From contig NZ_QWEV01000005.1 in NCBI RefSeq assembly GCF_003858395.1, forward strand, positions 2,294,001-2,358,000: DNA of 64,000 nt. The letters are read 5' to 3'. Under the pieces are notes generated by a model, which was given only the letters and a program-made list of their open reading frames with translations, was not told where the DNA came from and did not search any database. This stretch comes from Acidipila sp. EB88 (GTDB lineage: Bacteria > Acidobacteriota > Terriglobia > Terriglobales > Acidobacteriaceae). This document shows, piece by piece, positions 52,181 through 59,606 of this stretch (position 1 is the stretch's first letter; each line of letters opens with the position of its first letter). A program made the position numbers and the translations under genes.

Positions 52181-52583
52181 CACGCGACAGCACCCCTCTC
52201 GCAAAAGAGCCCTCCGCCTTCACCACCTTGGAGCGCAGCAAGCAAGGGACGAGAGCCCGACCCCCGGCCACCTTGCCAGCAGGCCAGGCTCCGACAGCGC
52301 CCCCCAAAGCCACTACCTAAGCTGACCAGCCTAGGCACATTGCAGCCAGAACACCGCCGCCTACAACTTCCATTACGCCACCCGTCGCCACCCAGCCAAC
52401 CACGCGAACCATGACCAACGCCATATTTCATGCCCCGAAACACCCCTGCACCCTTGACCCCACGCCGGCATCCATAGACAATCAGGAACCGCACTCGCCC
52501 GCGCCCCCACCTTTCCGGCCCGGAGCACGCCACCCGGCCGCAAAGATACACCGCAAAGCGAGCGGTTCCGAGTCGCCCAACCT
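52181..52583. other. 403-base intergenic region before hrcA
   Basis: GC-rich, C-biased on the plus strand and with no supportable gene. The open frames here read as low-complexity Arg/Gly/Ser text. No CIRCE inverted repeat (TTAGCACTC-N9-GAGTGCTAA) is present before hrcA. Confidence 0.6.
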
Positions 52584-53660
52584 ATGCTCAGCACCTTGCG
52601 TATCAGCCCGCGGGAACGTCTCGTCCTCCTGGCCATCATCGAGGCCTACATCGTCACCGGCGAGCCGGTTGCCTCGCAGGCTCTCGCCCGCCTCTGGGTC
52701 GACCGCGACGGCATGAGCGCCGCGACCATCCGCAACGTCATGGCTTCGCTCGGCGACGCCGGCCTGCTCGATCAGGCGCACTCCTCCGCCGGCCGCATCC
52801 CCACGCCGCTCGCCTTTCGCTTCTACGTCGAGCAGCTCGGCTCCCAGCCCGGCGCCGCGCCCCGCGGCCTTTCCTCCGCGCACCGCGCCGAGATCGAGGA
52901 CTCCTTTTCCGGCGTTTCCTCCGCCCACCAGTTCCTGGAACGCACCTCGCAGGTGCTCGCCTCCATCTCCAGCGGCCTCGGCATCGCCCTGCTCGCCGCC
53001 TCCGAGTCGCACGCGCTCGAGCACATCCACTTCTCGCGCCTCGGCGGCGGCCGCGTCCTCGCCGTGCTCGTCACCACCGCCGGTGTCGTGCTCAACCGCG
53101 TCCTGCATCTGCCCCGCGAGATGGAGATGGCCGAGCTCGATGCCGCTGCCCGCTACCTCAATCACAACTTCCGCGATTGGTCCGTCGATCGCATCCGGGC
53201 CGAACTCGACGCACGCCTCACCGCCGAGCAAAGCGAGTACGACCGCCTGCTCCGCTCCGTCGAAGAGCTCTGCTCTGGCGGCGCCCTGCAGCACACCGGC
53301 GACAGCACCCTGTTCATCGGCGGCGTCGCCAACCTGCTTTCCAGCGAAATGGACCGCTCCATGCTCCGGCAAATGCTCTCCGCGCTTGAAGAAAAGCAGC
53401 GCCTCGCCACTCTCCTGCGCGCCTACGTCGATGCCCGCCAGCAGACCGTGCAGGTCGTGGTCGGCCTCGAAGCCGACATGCCCGACCTGCCCGAACTCTC
53501 CAACTTCGTCCTCATCGGCGCGCCCACCCGCCTCGGCAGCGACCACTCCGGCACCCTCGCGGTGATCGCTCCTACCCGCGTGGAGTACGGCAAAACCATC
53601 GATGCCGTGGCCTTTATCGCGCAACTCTCCGACCGCATCCTGCAGCTTCCGCAGCCCTAG
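52584..53660 (+). CDS. hrcA: HrcA, heat-inducible transcription repressor
   Basis: 358 residues. Winged-helix N terminus: ISPRERLVLLAIIEAYIVTGEPVASQALARLW, then MSAATIRNVMASLGDAGLLDQAHSSAGRIPTPLAFRFYV, the recognised DNA-binding block. The GAF-like effector core and IDD insertion follow, with VVVGLEADMPDLPELSNFVLIGAPTRLGSDHSGTLAVIAPTRVEYGKTIDAV near the C terminus. HrcA binds CIRCE sites and is helped by GroEL. It is followed by grpE (235 bases later) and dnaJ. No dnaK in the cluster and no CIRCE is visible upstream. Confidence 0.96.
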   Translation: MLSTLRISPRERLVLLAIIEAYIVTGEPVASQALARLWVDRDGMSAATIRNVMASLGDAGLLDQAHSSAGRIPTPLAFRFYVEQLGSQPGAAPRGLSSAHRAEIEDSFSGVSSAHQFLERTSQVLASISSGLGIALLAASESHALEHIHFSRLGGGRVLAVLVTTAGVVLNRVLHLPREMEMAELDAAARYLNHNFRDWSVDRIRAELDARLTAEQSEYDRLLRSVEELCSGGALQHTGDSTLFIGGVANLLSSEMDRSMLRQMLSALEEKQRLATLLRAYVDARQQTVQVVVGLEADMPDLPELSNFVLIGAPTRLGSDHSGTLAVIAPTRVEYGKTIDAVAFIAQLSDRILQLPQP

Positions 53661-53894
53661 GCGTCGCCGCAACCACCATCCCGGCCGCCTCGCGCGCCCC
53701 AGAATAGATCCCAGAGCGAGTCCCAAACTGATCCCAAAGTGTTCCAGGCACCACCCGGGTTCCACCTCGCAAGCAGCCCCGTACCACCAGCTATGGGAAA
53801 ATAAGGCATGCGCCCCACTCTGCAGAGCCGCCTCCGCGAACAAATCGACCGGCTTCGCGGCAACGTGGGCCCAGCTGAATCTGAGGAATCATTC

Positions 53895-54515
53895 ATGAGC
53901 CAGACCCGCCCCGACACCTCTGAAGAACTGCTCGAAACCATCCAGAACACCGATCCTGTCTCCGACCCCGCCGACGACCTCACCACAGGCATCGAGGGCC
54001 ACGAGCACACGGCCGGCACCGCCGCGCATCCCGCCACTACGCTCGACGCCTCGGACGAAGAAGTCGAGCGCCTCCGTGCCGAGCGCGATGCCCTGGTGGA
54101 CCGACTCGCCCGCCTGCAGGCCGAGTTCGAAAACGCCCGTCGCCGCGCCGACAAGGAGCGCTCCGAGTTCCGCGAGTACGCCACCGGCAACGCCGTGGAG
54201 CAGTTTCTGCCCGTGCTCGACAACTTCCAGCTCGCCCTCAAGTCCAACGGCACCGCGGAGCAGCTTCGCTCCGGCGTCGAACTCATCGCCAAGCAGATGG
54301 AAGAAGCCTTCCGCACCCTCAACGTTCTTCCGGTCGCCACCGCCGGCGTCGCTTTCGATCCACGCGTGCACGAAGCCCTTGGTTCGGTCGAAAGCACCGA
54401 GCTGCCCGATGGCCAGGTCTATGAAGAAGTACGACGCGGTTACCGCATCAAGGAGCGTTTGCTGCGGCCCGCTCTTGTCCGCATCGTAAGCAACCCGCAG
54501 CAGACGCAGGCATAA
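53895..54515 (+). CDS. grpE: GrpE, nucleotide-exchange factor for DnaK
   Basis: 206 residues from the ATG at 53895, with GAGGAA about 10 bases upstream (open frame from 53808 is possible). Acidic, disordered N terminus (to about 75), then the long coiled coil ERLRAERDALVDRLARLQAEFENARRRADKERSEFREYATGNAV, and the beta domain FLPVLDNFQLALKSNG, GVELIAKQMEEAFRTLNVLPVATAGVAFDPRVHEALGSVES and GQVYEEVRRGYRIKERLLRPALVRI. It works with DnaK, which is elsewhere. Confidence 0.95.
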   Translation: MSQTRPDTSEELLETIQNTDPVSDPADDLTTGIEGHEHTAGTAAHPATTLDASDEEVERLRAERDALVDRLARLQAEFENARRRADKERSEFREYATGNAVEQFLPVLDNFQLALKSNGTAEQLRSGVELIAKQMEEAFRTLNVLPVATAGVAFDPRVHEALGSVESTELPDGQVYEEVRRGYRIKERLLRPALVRIVSNPQQTQA

Positions 54516-54526
54516 CGATCGCTACT

Positions 54527-55648
54527 GTGACCAAACTCGACTACTACGAAGTACTCACCGTCTCTCGGACTGCCAGCGATGCTGAGCTGAAGACCGCTTA
54601 TCGCCGGCTTGCCATGCAGTACCACCCCGACCGCAACCAGGGCGATCCGTCCGCCGAAGAAAAGTTCAAGGAGTGCTCCGAGGCCTACCAGGTCCTGAGC
54701 GACCCCGACAAGCGCGCTGCCTACGATCGCTACGGTCACGCAGGCGTCGGCGCCGCAGGCCCTGGCGGCGGCAGCCCCTTCACCAACGCGCAGGACATCG
54801 GCGACATCTTCGGCGACATCTTCGGCGAAATGTTTGGCCAGCAGGGCGGACGCGGTGGACGTGGCTCACGCCAGCAGCGCGGCCGCGATCTCCGCTATGA
54901 CCAGACCATCGACTTCACCGAGGCCATCTTCGGCAAGGAGATCGAAGTCTCCGTCAAGCGCATGGAGCCATGCGAAGAGTGCGTCGGCACCGGCACCAAG
55001 TCCAGCAAGGGCCCCACTACCTGCCGCCAGTGCGGCGGCCGTGGACAGGTGCGCTTCCAGCAGGGCTTCTTCTCCGTCGCGCGCACCTGCACCCACTGCG
55101 GCGGCACCGGCCAGGTCATCTCCGACCCATGCCCCAACTGTCACGGTGACGGCCGCGCCGAGAAGCTGCACACCGTGCGCGTCTCCATCCCCGCCGGCGT
55201 TGAAGAAGGCACACGCATCCGCTACCAGGGCGGTGGCGATGCCGGTCGCTTCGGCGGCCCCGCGGGCGACCTCTACATCGTGCTCACCGTCAAGCCGCAC
55301 TCCTTCTTCGAGCGCGACGGCAACGACGTGCACTGCATCGTGCCCATCTCCTTCACGCAGGCCGCACTCGGCGACGAGATCACCATCCCCACGCTTGAAG
55401 GCGACACGCGCATGAAGGTTCCCGAAGGCACGCAGAGCGGCAAGGAGTTCCGCATGCGTGGCAAGGGCGTTCCCTATCTCAACGAGCACGGCCGTGGCGA
55501 TCTCATCGTGGAAGTCGCGGTGCAAACACCCAAGAAGCTCACCCGCGAACAACGCGAACTACTCCGCCAGTTTGGCGAAGGTGTCGCCATCGAGAACGCC
55601 CCCACCTCGCGCTCACTCTTTACCAAGCTCAAGGAAATCCTCTCCTAA
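54527..55648 (+). CDS. dnaJ: DnaJ, J-domain co-chaperone
   Basis: 373 residues from a GTG. J domain: DYYEVLTVSRTASDAELKTAYRRLAMQYHPDRNQGDP with HPD at about 34-36. Gly-rich region GPGGGSPF and an FGQQGGRGGRGSRQQRG linker. Four zinc modules: CEECVGTG, CRQCGGRG, CTHCGGTG and CPNCHGDG (about 147-210). The C-terminal substrate domains contain PAGVEEGTRIRYQGGGDAG, FERDGNDVHC and RGDLIVEV. A full type I DnaJ. It follows grpE by 11 bases and ends in a terminator. Confidence 0.97.
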   Translation: MTKLDYYEVLTVSRTASDAELKTAYRRLAMQYHPDRNQGDPSAEEKFKECSEAYQVLSDPDKRAAYDRYGHAGVGAAGPGGGSPFTNAQDIGDIFGDIFGEMFGQQGGRGGRGSRQQRGRDLRYDQTIDFTEAIFGKEIEVSVKRMEPCEECVGTGTKSSKGPTTCRQCGGRGQVRFQQGFFSVARTCTHCGGTGQVISDPCPNCHGDGRAEKLHTVRVSIPAGVEEGTRIRYQGGGDAGRFGGPAGDLYIVLTVKPHSFFERDGNDVHCIVPISFTQAALGDEITIPTLEGDTRMKVPEGTQSGKEFRMRGKGVPYLNEHGRGDLIVEVAVQTPKKLTREQRELLRQFGEGVAIENAPTSRSLFTKLKEILS

Positions 55649-55684
55649 GCCGCCGAGACGAAGCCCCCACCAACAACTCCACAA

Positions 55685-55724
55685 ACAACAACGGTGCAGC
55701 TCTCACGAGCCGCACCGTTGTTGT
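55685..55724 (+). terminator. Rho-independent terminator after dnaJ
   Basis: ACAACAACGGTGC-AGCTCTCACGAGCC-GCACCGTTGTTGT, a 13-bp stem with an inner AGCT/AGC pairing. It lies 36 bases after dnaJ, ending the hrcA-grpE-dnaJ operon and, in reverse, possibly rsmE. Confidence 0.75.
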
Positions 55725-55808
55725 CTATGCTCGCCTTCTGTACTCAATCATTCTCTGCTCCCGTCAGCCGCAGGCCAGTATTACGCGCCCCGAAAGTAAA
55801 GCGCAAAA

Positions 55809-55845
55809 CGCCACGAAGTGGCCGCCTCTCGCGCAGGGGGTCTTG
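55809..55845 (+). repeat. REP-like palindromic repeat, copy E
   Basis: CGCCACGAAGTGGCCGCCTCT then CGCGCAGGGGGTCTTG. It lies between the dnaJ terminator and the rsmE stop, a convergent pair. It is the most diverged of the plus-strand copies (GGGGG instead of GGCGG). Confidence 0.7.
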
Positions 55846-55856
55846 GCCTGAAGCAC

Positions 55857-56582
55857 TTACAACAACGCAGAAGCCACCACCGCCGTCGCTGCAATCGCCG
55901 CGGTCTCGGCGCGCAAAATCCGCGGACCAAGACTCACCGGCTGCCACGCGTGCTTCGCAAACAGCAACTCCTCATCCGCGGTCCATCCACCCTCTGGCCC
56001 GACGGCCATCACCACGCCCGCCTCTGTGTTCCCGGATGTAAGCGCGAGCAGCGCATCGCTCAGCATCATGGTGCGCTCGCTCTCTGCAAGCAGCAGCCTT
56101 GTGCCCGTCCACGTGCGCGCAAGCGCTGCCTTCAACGACTCCGGCTCGTGCACTTCCGGCAGGTCCGCGCGCCGCGACTGCTTCGCGGCTTCATGCGCAA
56201 TCCTGCGCCATCGTTCCACGCGCGCGGCCGCTGCCTGCGCCAGGTGTTTCTCCGTGCGCCGTGCAACCACCGGCACTATGCGTTGCACACCCAGCTCCGT
56301 CGCTTTCTCAATCGCCCACTCCAGCCGGTCAAACTTGAACACCGCAAGCAGCAGCGTAAGTGGAAGCGCCGCATCCCCCGCAAGCTCCTGCTCCAGCACA
56401 AATGCCGCGCGCTCTTCGCTCACTGTGTCCAACACCGCCGACCACACGCGGCCGTCCGCCACCACGTCGCAACGCATGCCCGGCTCCGCACGCAGCACCT
56501 TGGCAAGGTGCCGCGCCTGCGCGCCCACAAGCTCTGCTCTGCCTTCACTCCATTGGTCCGCTATCCATCGTCGACGCGCCAT
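55857..56582 (-). CDS. rsmE: RsmE, 16S rRNA m3U1498 methyltransferase
   Basis: 241 residues from the ATG at 56582; the frame is open to 56642. SPOUT-class enzyme: N-terminal PUA-like part RRRWIADQWSEGRAELVGAQARHLAKVLRAEPG, then KFDRLEWAIEKATELGVQRIVPV, ARRTEKHLAQ, RWRRIAHEAAKQSRRADLPEV, and the trefoil-knot end VVMAVGPEGGWTADEE and VSLGPRILRAETAAIAATAV. Position behind dnaJ is common in many phyla. Its leader contains a promoter and a hairpin (56640-56796). Confidence 0.95.
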   Translation of the reverse strand: MARRRWIADQWSEGRAELVGAQARHLAKVLRAEPGMRCDVVADGRVWSAVLDTVSEERAAFVLEQELAGDAALPLTLLLAVFKFDRLEWAIEKATELGVQRIVPVVARRTEKHLAQAAAARVERWRRIAHEAAKQSRRADLPEVHEPESLKAALARTWTGTRLLLAESERTMMLSDALLALTSGNTEAGVVMAVGPEGGWTADEELLFAKHAWQPVSLGPRILRAETAAIAATAVVASALL

Positions 56583-56639
56583 ACTTCGTATTCTCGCAGC
56601 AACACGCCACACGCAGCTCACTCCGCATCGCGCCACAAA

Positions 56640-56669
56640 CACAAAAGGGAAACGCGCTTGGCGTCTCCC
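56640..56669 (-). terminator. Terminator-like hairpin in the rsmE leader
   Basis: Minus strand GGGAGACGC-CAAGC-GCGTTTCCC (eight pairs with one mismatch) followed by TTTTGTGTTTG. It lies between the candidate promoter at 56768-56796 and the rsmE ATG, so it could end a short transcript of about 120 bases or act as an attenuator for rsmE. Confidence 0.5.
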
Positions 56670-56767
56670 CTCGGTGTTGCCTGTTGCGGACTGCTCTTGG
56701 TGGCTGCCTCTGGTTGTATTCTCCCTGGTGCGTCTGCTCCCGCAACTTCACGCTGCAGTTAACGCAA

Positions 56768-56796
56768 GATATAGAGAGAGCGAAAAACACTGTCAA
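56768..56796 (-). promoter_or_regulatory. Sigma-70-type promoter towards rsmE
   Basis: Minus strand TTGACA (56796-56791), a 17-base spacer and TATATC (56773-56768): a perfect -35 and a 4/6 -10. Transcription would start near 56761, about 180 bases before rsmE. The DNA here is locally AT-rich. It is the best promoter match I saw in the window. Confidence 0.6.
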
Positions 56797-56874
56797 GCGA
56801 AAAGCGAAAAATATTTGCACCGCTGTGAAGAACACGCTCGTTTCTCACCGCGCACCCACGCTGCACATCCTCCA

Positions 56875-58272
56875 TCAACACTCGATGATGTTCAACGCAA
56901 GCCCCGCAAGCGACGTCTCCTTGTAGCGCGATTGCATATCGAGTCCCGTCAGATACATCGTGCGAATCACCTGGTCCAGCGATACCTTGTGCCCGTCCGC
57001 TTCGTGCATCGAGATGCGGCACGCCTGCACCGCCTTTACCGCGCCCATCGCATTGCGCTCGATACACGGAATCTGCACCAGCCCGCCAATCGGATCGCAC
57101 GTCATGCCAAGGTTGTGCTCCATGCCTATCTCCGCGGCATGCTCCACCTGGTTGTTGGTTCCGCCCAGCGCCGCAACCAATCCACCTGCCGCCATCGAAC
57201 ACGCCACGCCTACTTCGCCCTGGCACCCAACCTCCGCGCCGCTGATCGAAGCATTCTCCTTGTACAGCACGCCGATCGCCGCGGCCGTCAACAGGTAGCG
57301 CACAATGCCGTCTTCGCCCGCGTCTTCAATGAAGTCGAGATAGTAGCGACCCACCGCGGGCACCACGCCCGCCGCGCCATTTGTCGGCGCTGTCACCACG
57401 CGACCGCCCGCCGCATTCTCCTCGTTCACCGCCATCGCATACACCGTCACCCAGTCCAGCGGGGCCAGCGGGTCTGCCTTCAATCCCTGCTCCACGCGCT
57501 CGCGCAAACGTGTCTGCAGCCGCGCCGCCCTGCGCCGCACGTTCAATCCTCCAGGCAAAATTCCTTCAATCGCCATGCCCCGATCCATGCACGCGCGCAT
57601 CGTCGCCCACACGTGCAGCACACCCGCACGCACCTCCTCCGCCGGGCGCAGCGAGCACTCGTTCGCAAACATCAGTTCTGCAATCGTGAGACCCTCTGTC
57701 TCCGCCATCGCCAGCAGTTCCTCCGCGCTCGCAAACGGAAAGGGAAGTGTCGCTGTGGTCATCATCGGCGTCGCGTTGAGGTCTTCTCCATCGTGCACGA
57801 TGAACCCGCCGCCAATCGAAAAGTACGTTGCCGCCAGCAGCACCGCGCCCGCATCATCCTCGGCAACAAACCGCATGCCGTTCGGGTGTTGTGACGTCGC
57901 GTTCGGCGGCAGCATCGTGTCCATAAAGAAGCGCAGGTCCGTCGCCATCACAAACGGCACAGCGCATTTGCCCAGCAGTCGCAGCGTCCCGCTCCCGGCA
58001 ATCTCGGCAAGCTTTGTGTCCACGCCGTCCGGGTCGGTCGTTGCGGCTTCTTCGCCCAGCAGCCCAAGCAGCACCGCGCGATCCGTACCATGGCCCTTGC
58101 CTGTCAGTGCCAGCGAGCCATACAACTCCGCGGCAATGCGGCGCACACGCGGCAGCATGCCTGCATGCTCAAGCTCAAGCGCAAACGTACGCGCGGCACG
58201 CATCGGTCCCATCGTGTGCGAACTCGAAGGACCGATGCCAGGTTTGAACAGGTCAAAGAAGCTTGTTTTCAC
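56875..58272 (-). CDS. sdaA: L-serine ammonia-lyase (single-chain, iron-sulfur)
   Basis: 465 residues from a GTG whose ribosome site (GAGGAA) abuts it. It deaminates serine to pyruvate. N-terminal beta domain FDLFKPGIGPSSSHTMGPMRAARTFA, then GRSVAVTGKG-type text (SLALTGKGHGTDRAVLLGLLG). Alpha domain with the cluster cysteines: GAEVGCQGEVGVACSMAAGGLVAALGG, MTCDPIGGLVQIPCIERNAMGAVKAVQ. The YKETSLAGLALNIIEC tail is the conserved single-chain ending with the last Cys. Both domains are in one chain, as in most Gram-negative bacteria. Confidence 0.95.
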   Translation of the reverse strand: MKTSFFDLFKPGIGPSSSHTMGPMRAARTFALELEHAGMLPRVRRIAAELYGSLALTGKGHGTDRAVLLGLLGEEAATTDPDGVDTKLAEIAGSGTLRLLGKCAVPFVMATDLRFFMDTMLPPNATSQHPNGMRFVAEDDAGAVLLAATYFSIGGGFIVHDGEDLNATPMMTTATLPFPFASAEELLAMAETEGLTIAELMFANECSLRPAEEVRAGVLHVWATMRACMDRGMAIEGILPGGLNVRRRAARLQTRLRERVEQGLKADPLAPLDWVTVYAMAVNEENAAGGRVVTAPTNGAAGVVPAVGRYYLDFIEDAGEDGIVRYLLTAAAIGVLYKENASISGAEVGCQGEVGVACSMAAGGLVAALGGTNNQVEHAAEIGMEHNLGMTCDPIGGLVQIPCIERNAMGAVKAVQACRISMHEADGHKVSLDQVIRTMYLTGLDMQSRYKETSLAGLALNIIEC

Positions 58273-58347
58273 TTCCTCGATTCTAGTCTTGCCCAGGCGA
58301 TTGCTGGCGTTTTTGATGGCGCGCTCACGAGAGCTCGCTTCTCATTC

Positions 58348-59529
58348 CTAGTGCACGTCCGCGTGCACCACCGCATCGCTCGTAACAGGCGGCAGCGGCA
58401 GCCCCGCTTTTGGCTCTGCCGCGTTCCAGTCCCTGCCCAGCAGCTTTGCCATCGTCGCCGCCACCTGGCTCTGTGTCACCGGCGCCACGTGCGTTGCCAC
58501 GCCCACGCGCGCAACCCCCGCACCCATCATCGCGATAAACATCTCCTTTGACTCAGGCAGCTTCTGCCCATGCGACCGCCAGCCATCGCCCTCCGCGCCG
58601 CGCCCATGGTCCGTCGTAAAAATCAGCGTGGTGTTGTTGCGATACTGGGGCATCGCCTGCAGCGCGTTCCACAAGCGTTCGAGATACTGGTCCACGCGAT
58701 GTGCCGACAGGAGATACTCTCCGTAATTGCCGCCATGCGCCCAGTCGTCCGTCTCGCCCAGCGACACAAACAGCACGCGCGGATGCTTCTGCTTCACATA
58801 CTGCAGCGCTGTCTCAATCACCGGCGCGTCAAAGGGTTCGTCATCCCAGATGCGCGGCGAGTCGCGCTTCCAGTCGTTGACGAGCGAAAGCTCGGGCGTC
58901 ATCGGCTCCATTGCAAGCGCATCCCATCCCGCGTTCACCGGGAACCCGCAGCGCTCCTTGTTCACGATCCCGTTGATCACCGCCCACGCTCCGAACGCTG
59001 CCGCCTGGTGCTCCAGCCCCGGCTGCTGGTTCAGCCACTCCAGCACCGTCACATTCGGGTTGGGCTTGTTGTCATTCGAATCGATGCGCGGATCCCCATG
59101 GCCCGTCAATGTCTCCGAGTAACCCGGGTACGAGAAGTTGAAACCGTTCGTTACTGCCGCTTCCGATCCCGCATCGCGGTCGCCCCACAACACGCCTCCG
59201 GGCACCAGCGTGCCCCACACAAACGGCATCAACTGCCTGCGCCTTGCCTCGGGCGTCGGCGCCAGGAACTCCCGCTGCAATGCATCCACGTTGCGGCCAT
59301 CGTAGTAGCGCGATGGCGTGAGTAGCGCACTGTCCGCGCCTCGCACCAGCTCCTGCCAGCGCAGCCCATCCGTCATCACCAGCACCACGTTGCGCGCCGG
59401 TGCATGCGCTGCACCTTGAGCGTGCGCTGCAGCCTGGGCCTGCGCTGTGCCCGTGGTTATCACCACCGCCCAGCAAGCCGCACCCACTACCCATGACCAC
59501 ACCCGCGCCCACCCTGTACTCTTCATCAT
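58348..59529 (-). CDS. Alkaline-phosphatase-superfamily exported hydrolase (phosphodiesterase/sulfatase-like)
   Basis: 393 residues with a signal peptide (VWSWVVGAACWAVVITTGTAQAQA). Superfamily metal-binding pattern: ARNVVLVMTDGLRWQELVRGAD near 45-65, the nucleophile Thr in YSETLTGHGDPR, then SLGETDDWAHGGNYGEYLLSAHRVDQYLERLW, IFTTDHGRG and WRSHGQKLPESKEMFIAMMGAGV. The two-metal arrangement (Asp, Thr, Asp/His, Asp-His) is intact, so it is likely active on phosphate or sulfate esters; substrate unknown. It lies 75 bases downstream of nothing coding and 77 bases after the large lipoprotein gene. Confidence 0.88.
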   Translation of the reverse strand: MMKSTGWARVWSWVVGAACWAVVITTGTAQAQAAAHAQGAAHAPARNVVLVMTDGLRWQELVRGADSALLTPSRYYDGRNVDALQREFLAPTPEARRRQLMPFVWGTLVPGGVLWGDRDAGSEAAVTNGFNFSYPGYSETLTGHGDPRIDSNDNKPNPNVTVLEWLNQQPGLEHQAAAFGAWAVINGIVNKERCGFPVNAGWDALAMEPMTPELSLVNDWKRDSPRIWDDEPFDAPVIETALQYVKQKHPRVLFVSLGETDDWAHGGNYGEYLLSAHRVDQYLERLWNALQAMPQYRNNTTLIFTTDHGRGAEGDGWRSHGQKLPESKEMFIAMMGAGVARVGVATHVAPVTQSQVAATMAKLLGRDWNAAEPKAGLPLPPVTSDAVVHADVH

Positions 59530-59606
59530 CCCGCGCTCCTCATCGCTGCTGCCGATGAGCCTACCGCGAAACCACCCGCACGCCGATGAATGTTCAGGCG
59601 CCGCGC

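Noticed and set aside
52181..53894. CIRCE operator before hrcA or grpE
   Set aside because: No inverted repeat close to the consensus in either gap.
56658..56762. A tiny plus-strand frame resembling a lipoprotein (VACCGLLLVAASGC then ILPG)
   Set aside because: It needs a TTG start, has a weak ribosome site, and overlaps the rsmE leader; about 34 residues is too little to support it without relatives.
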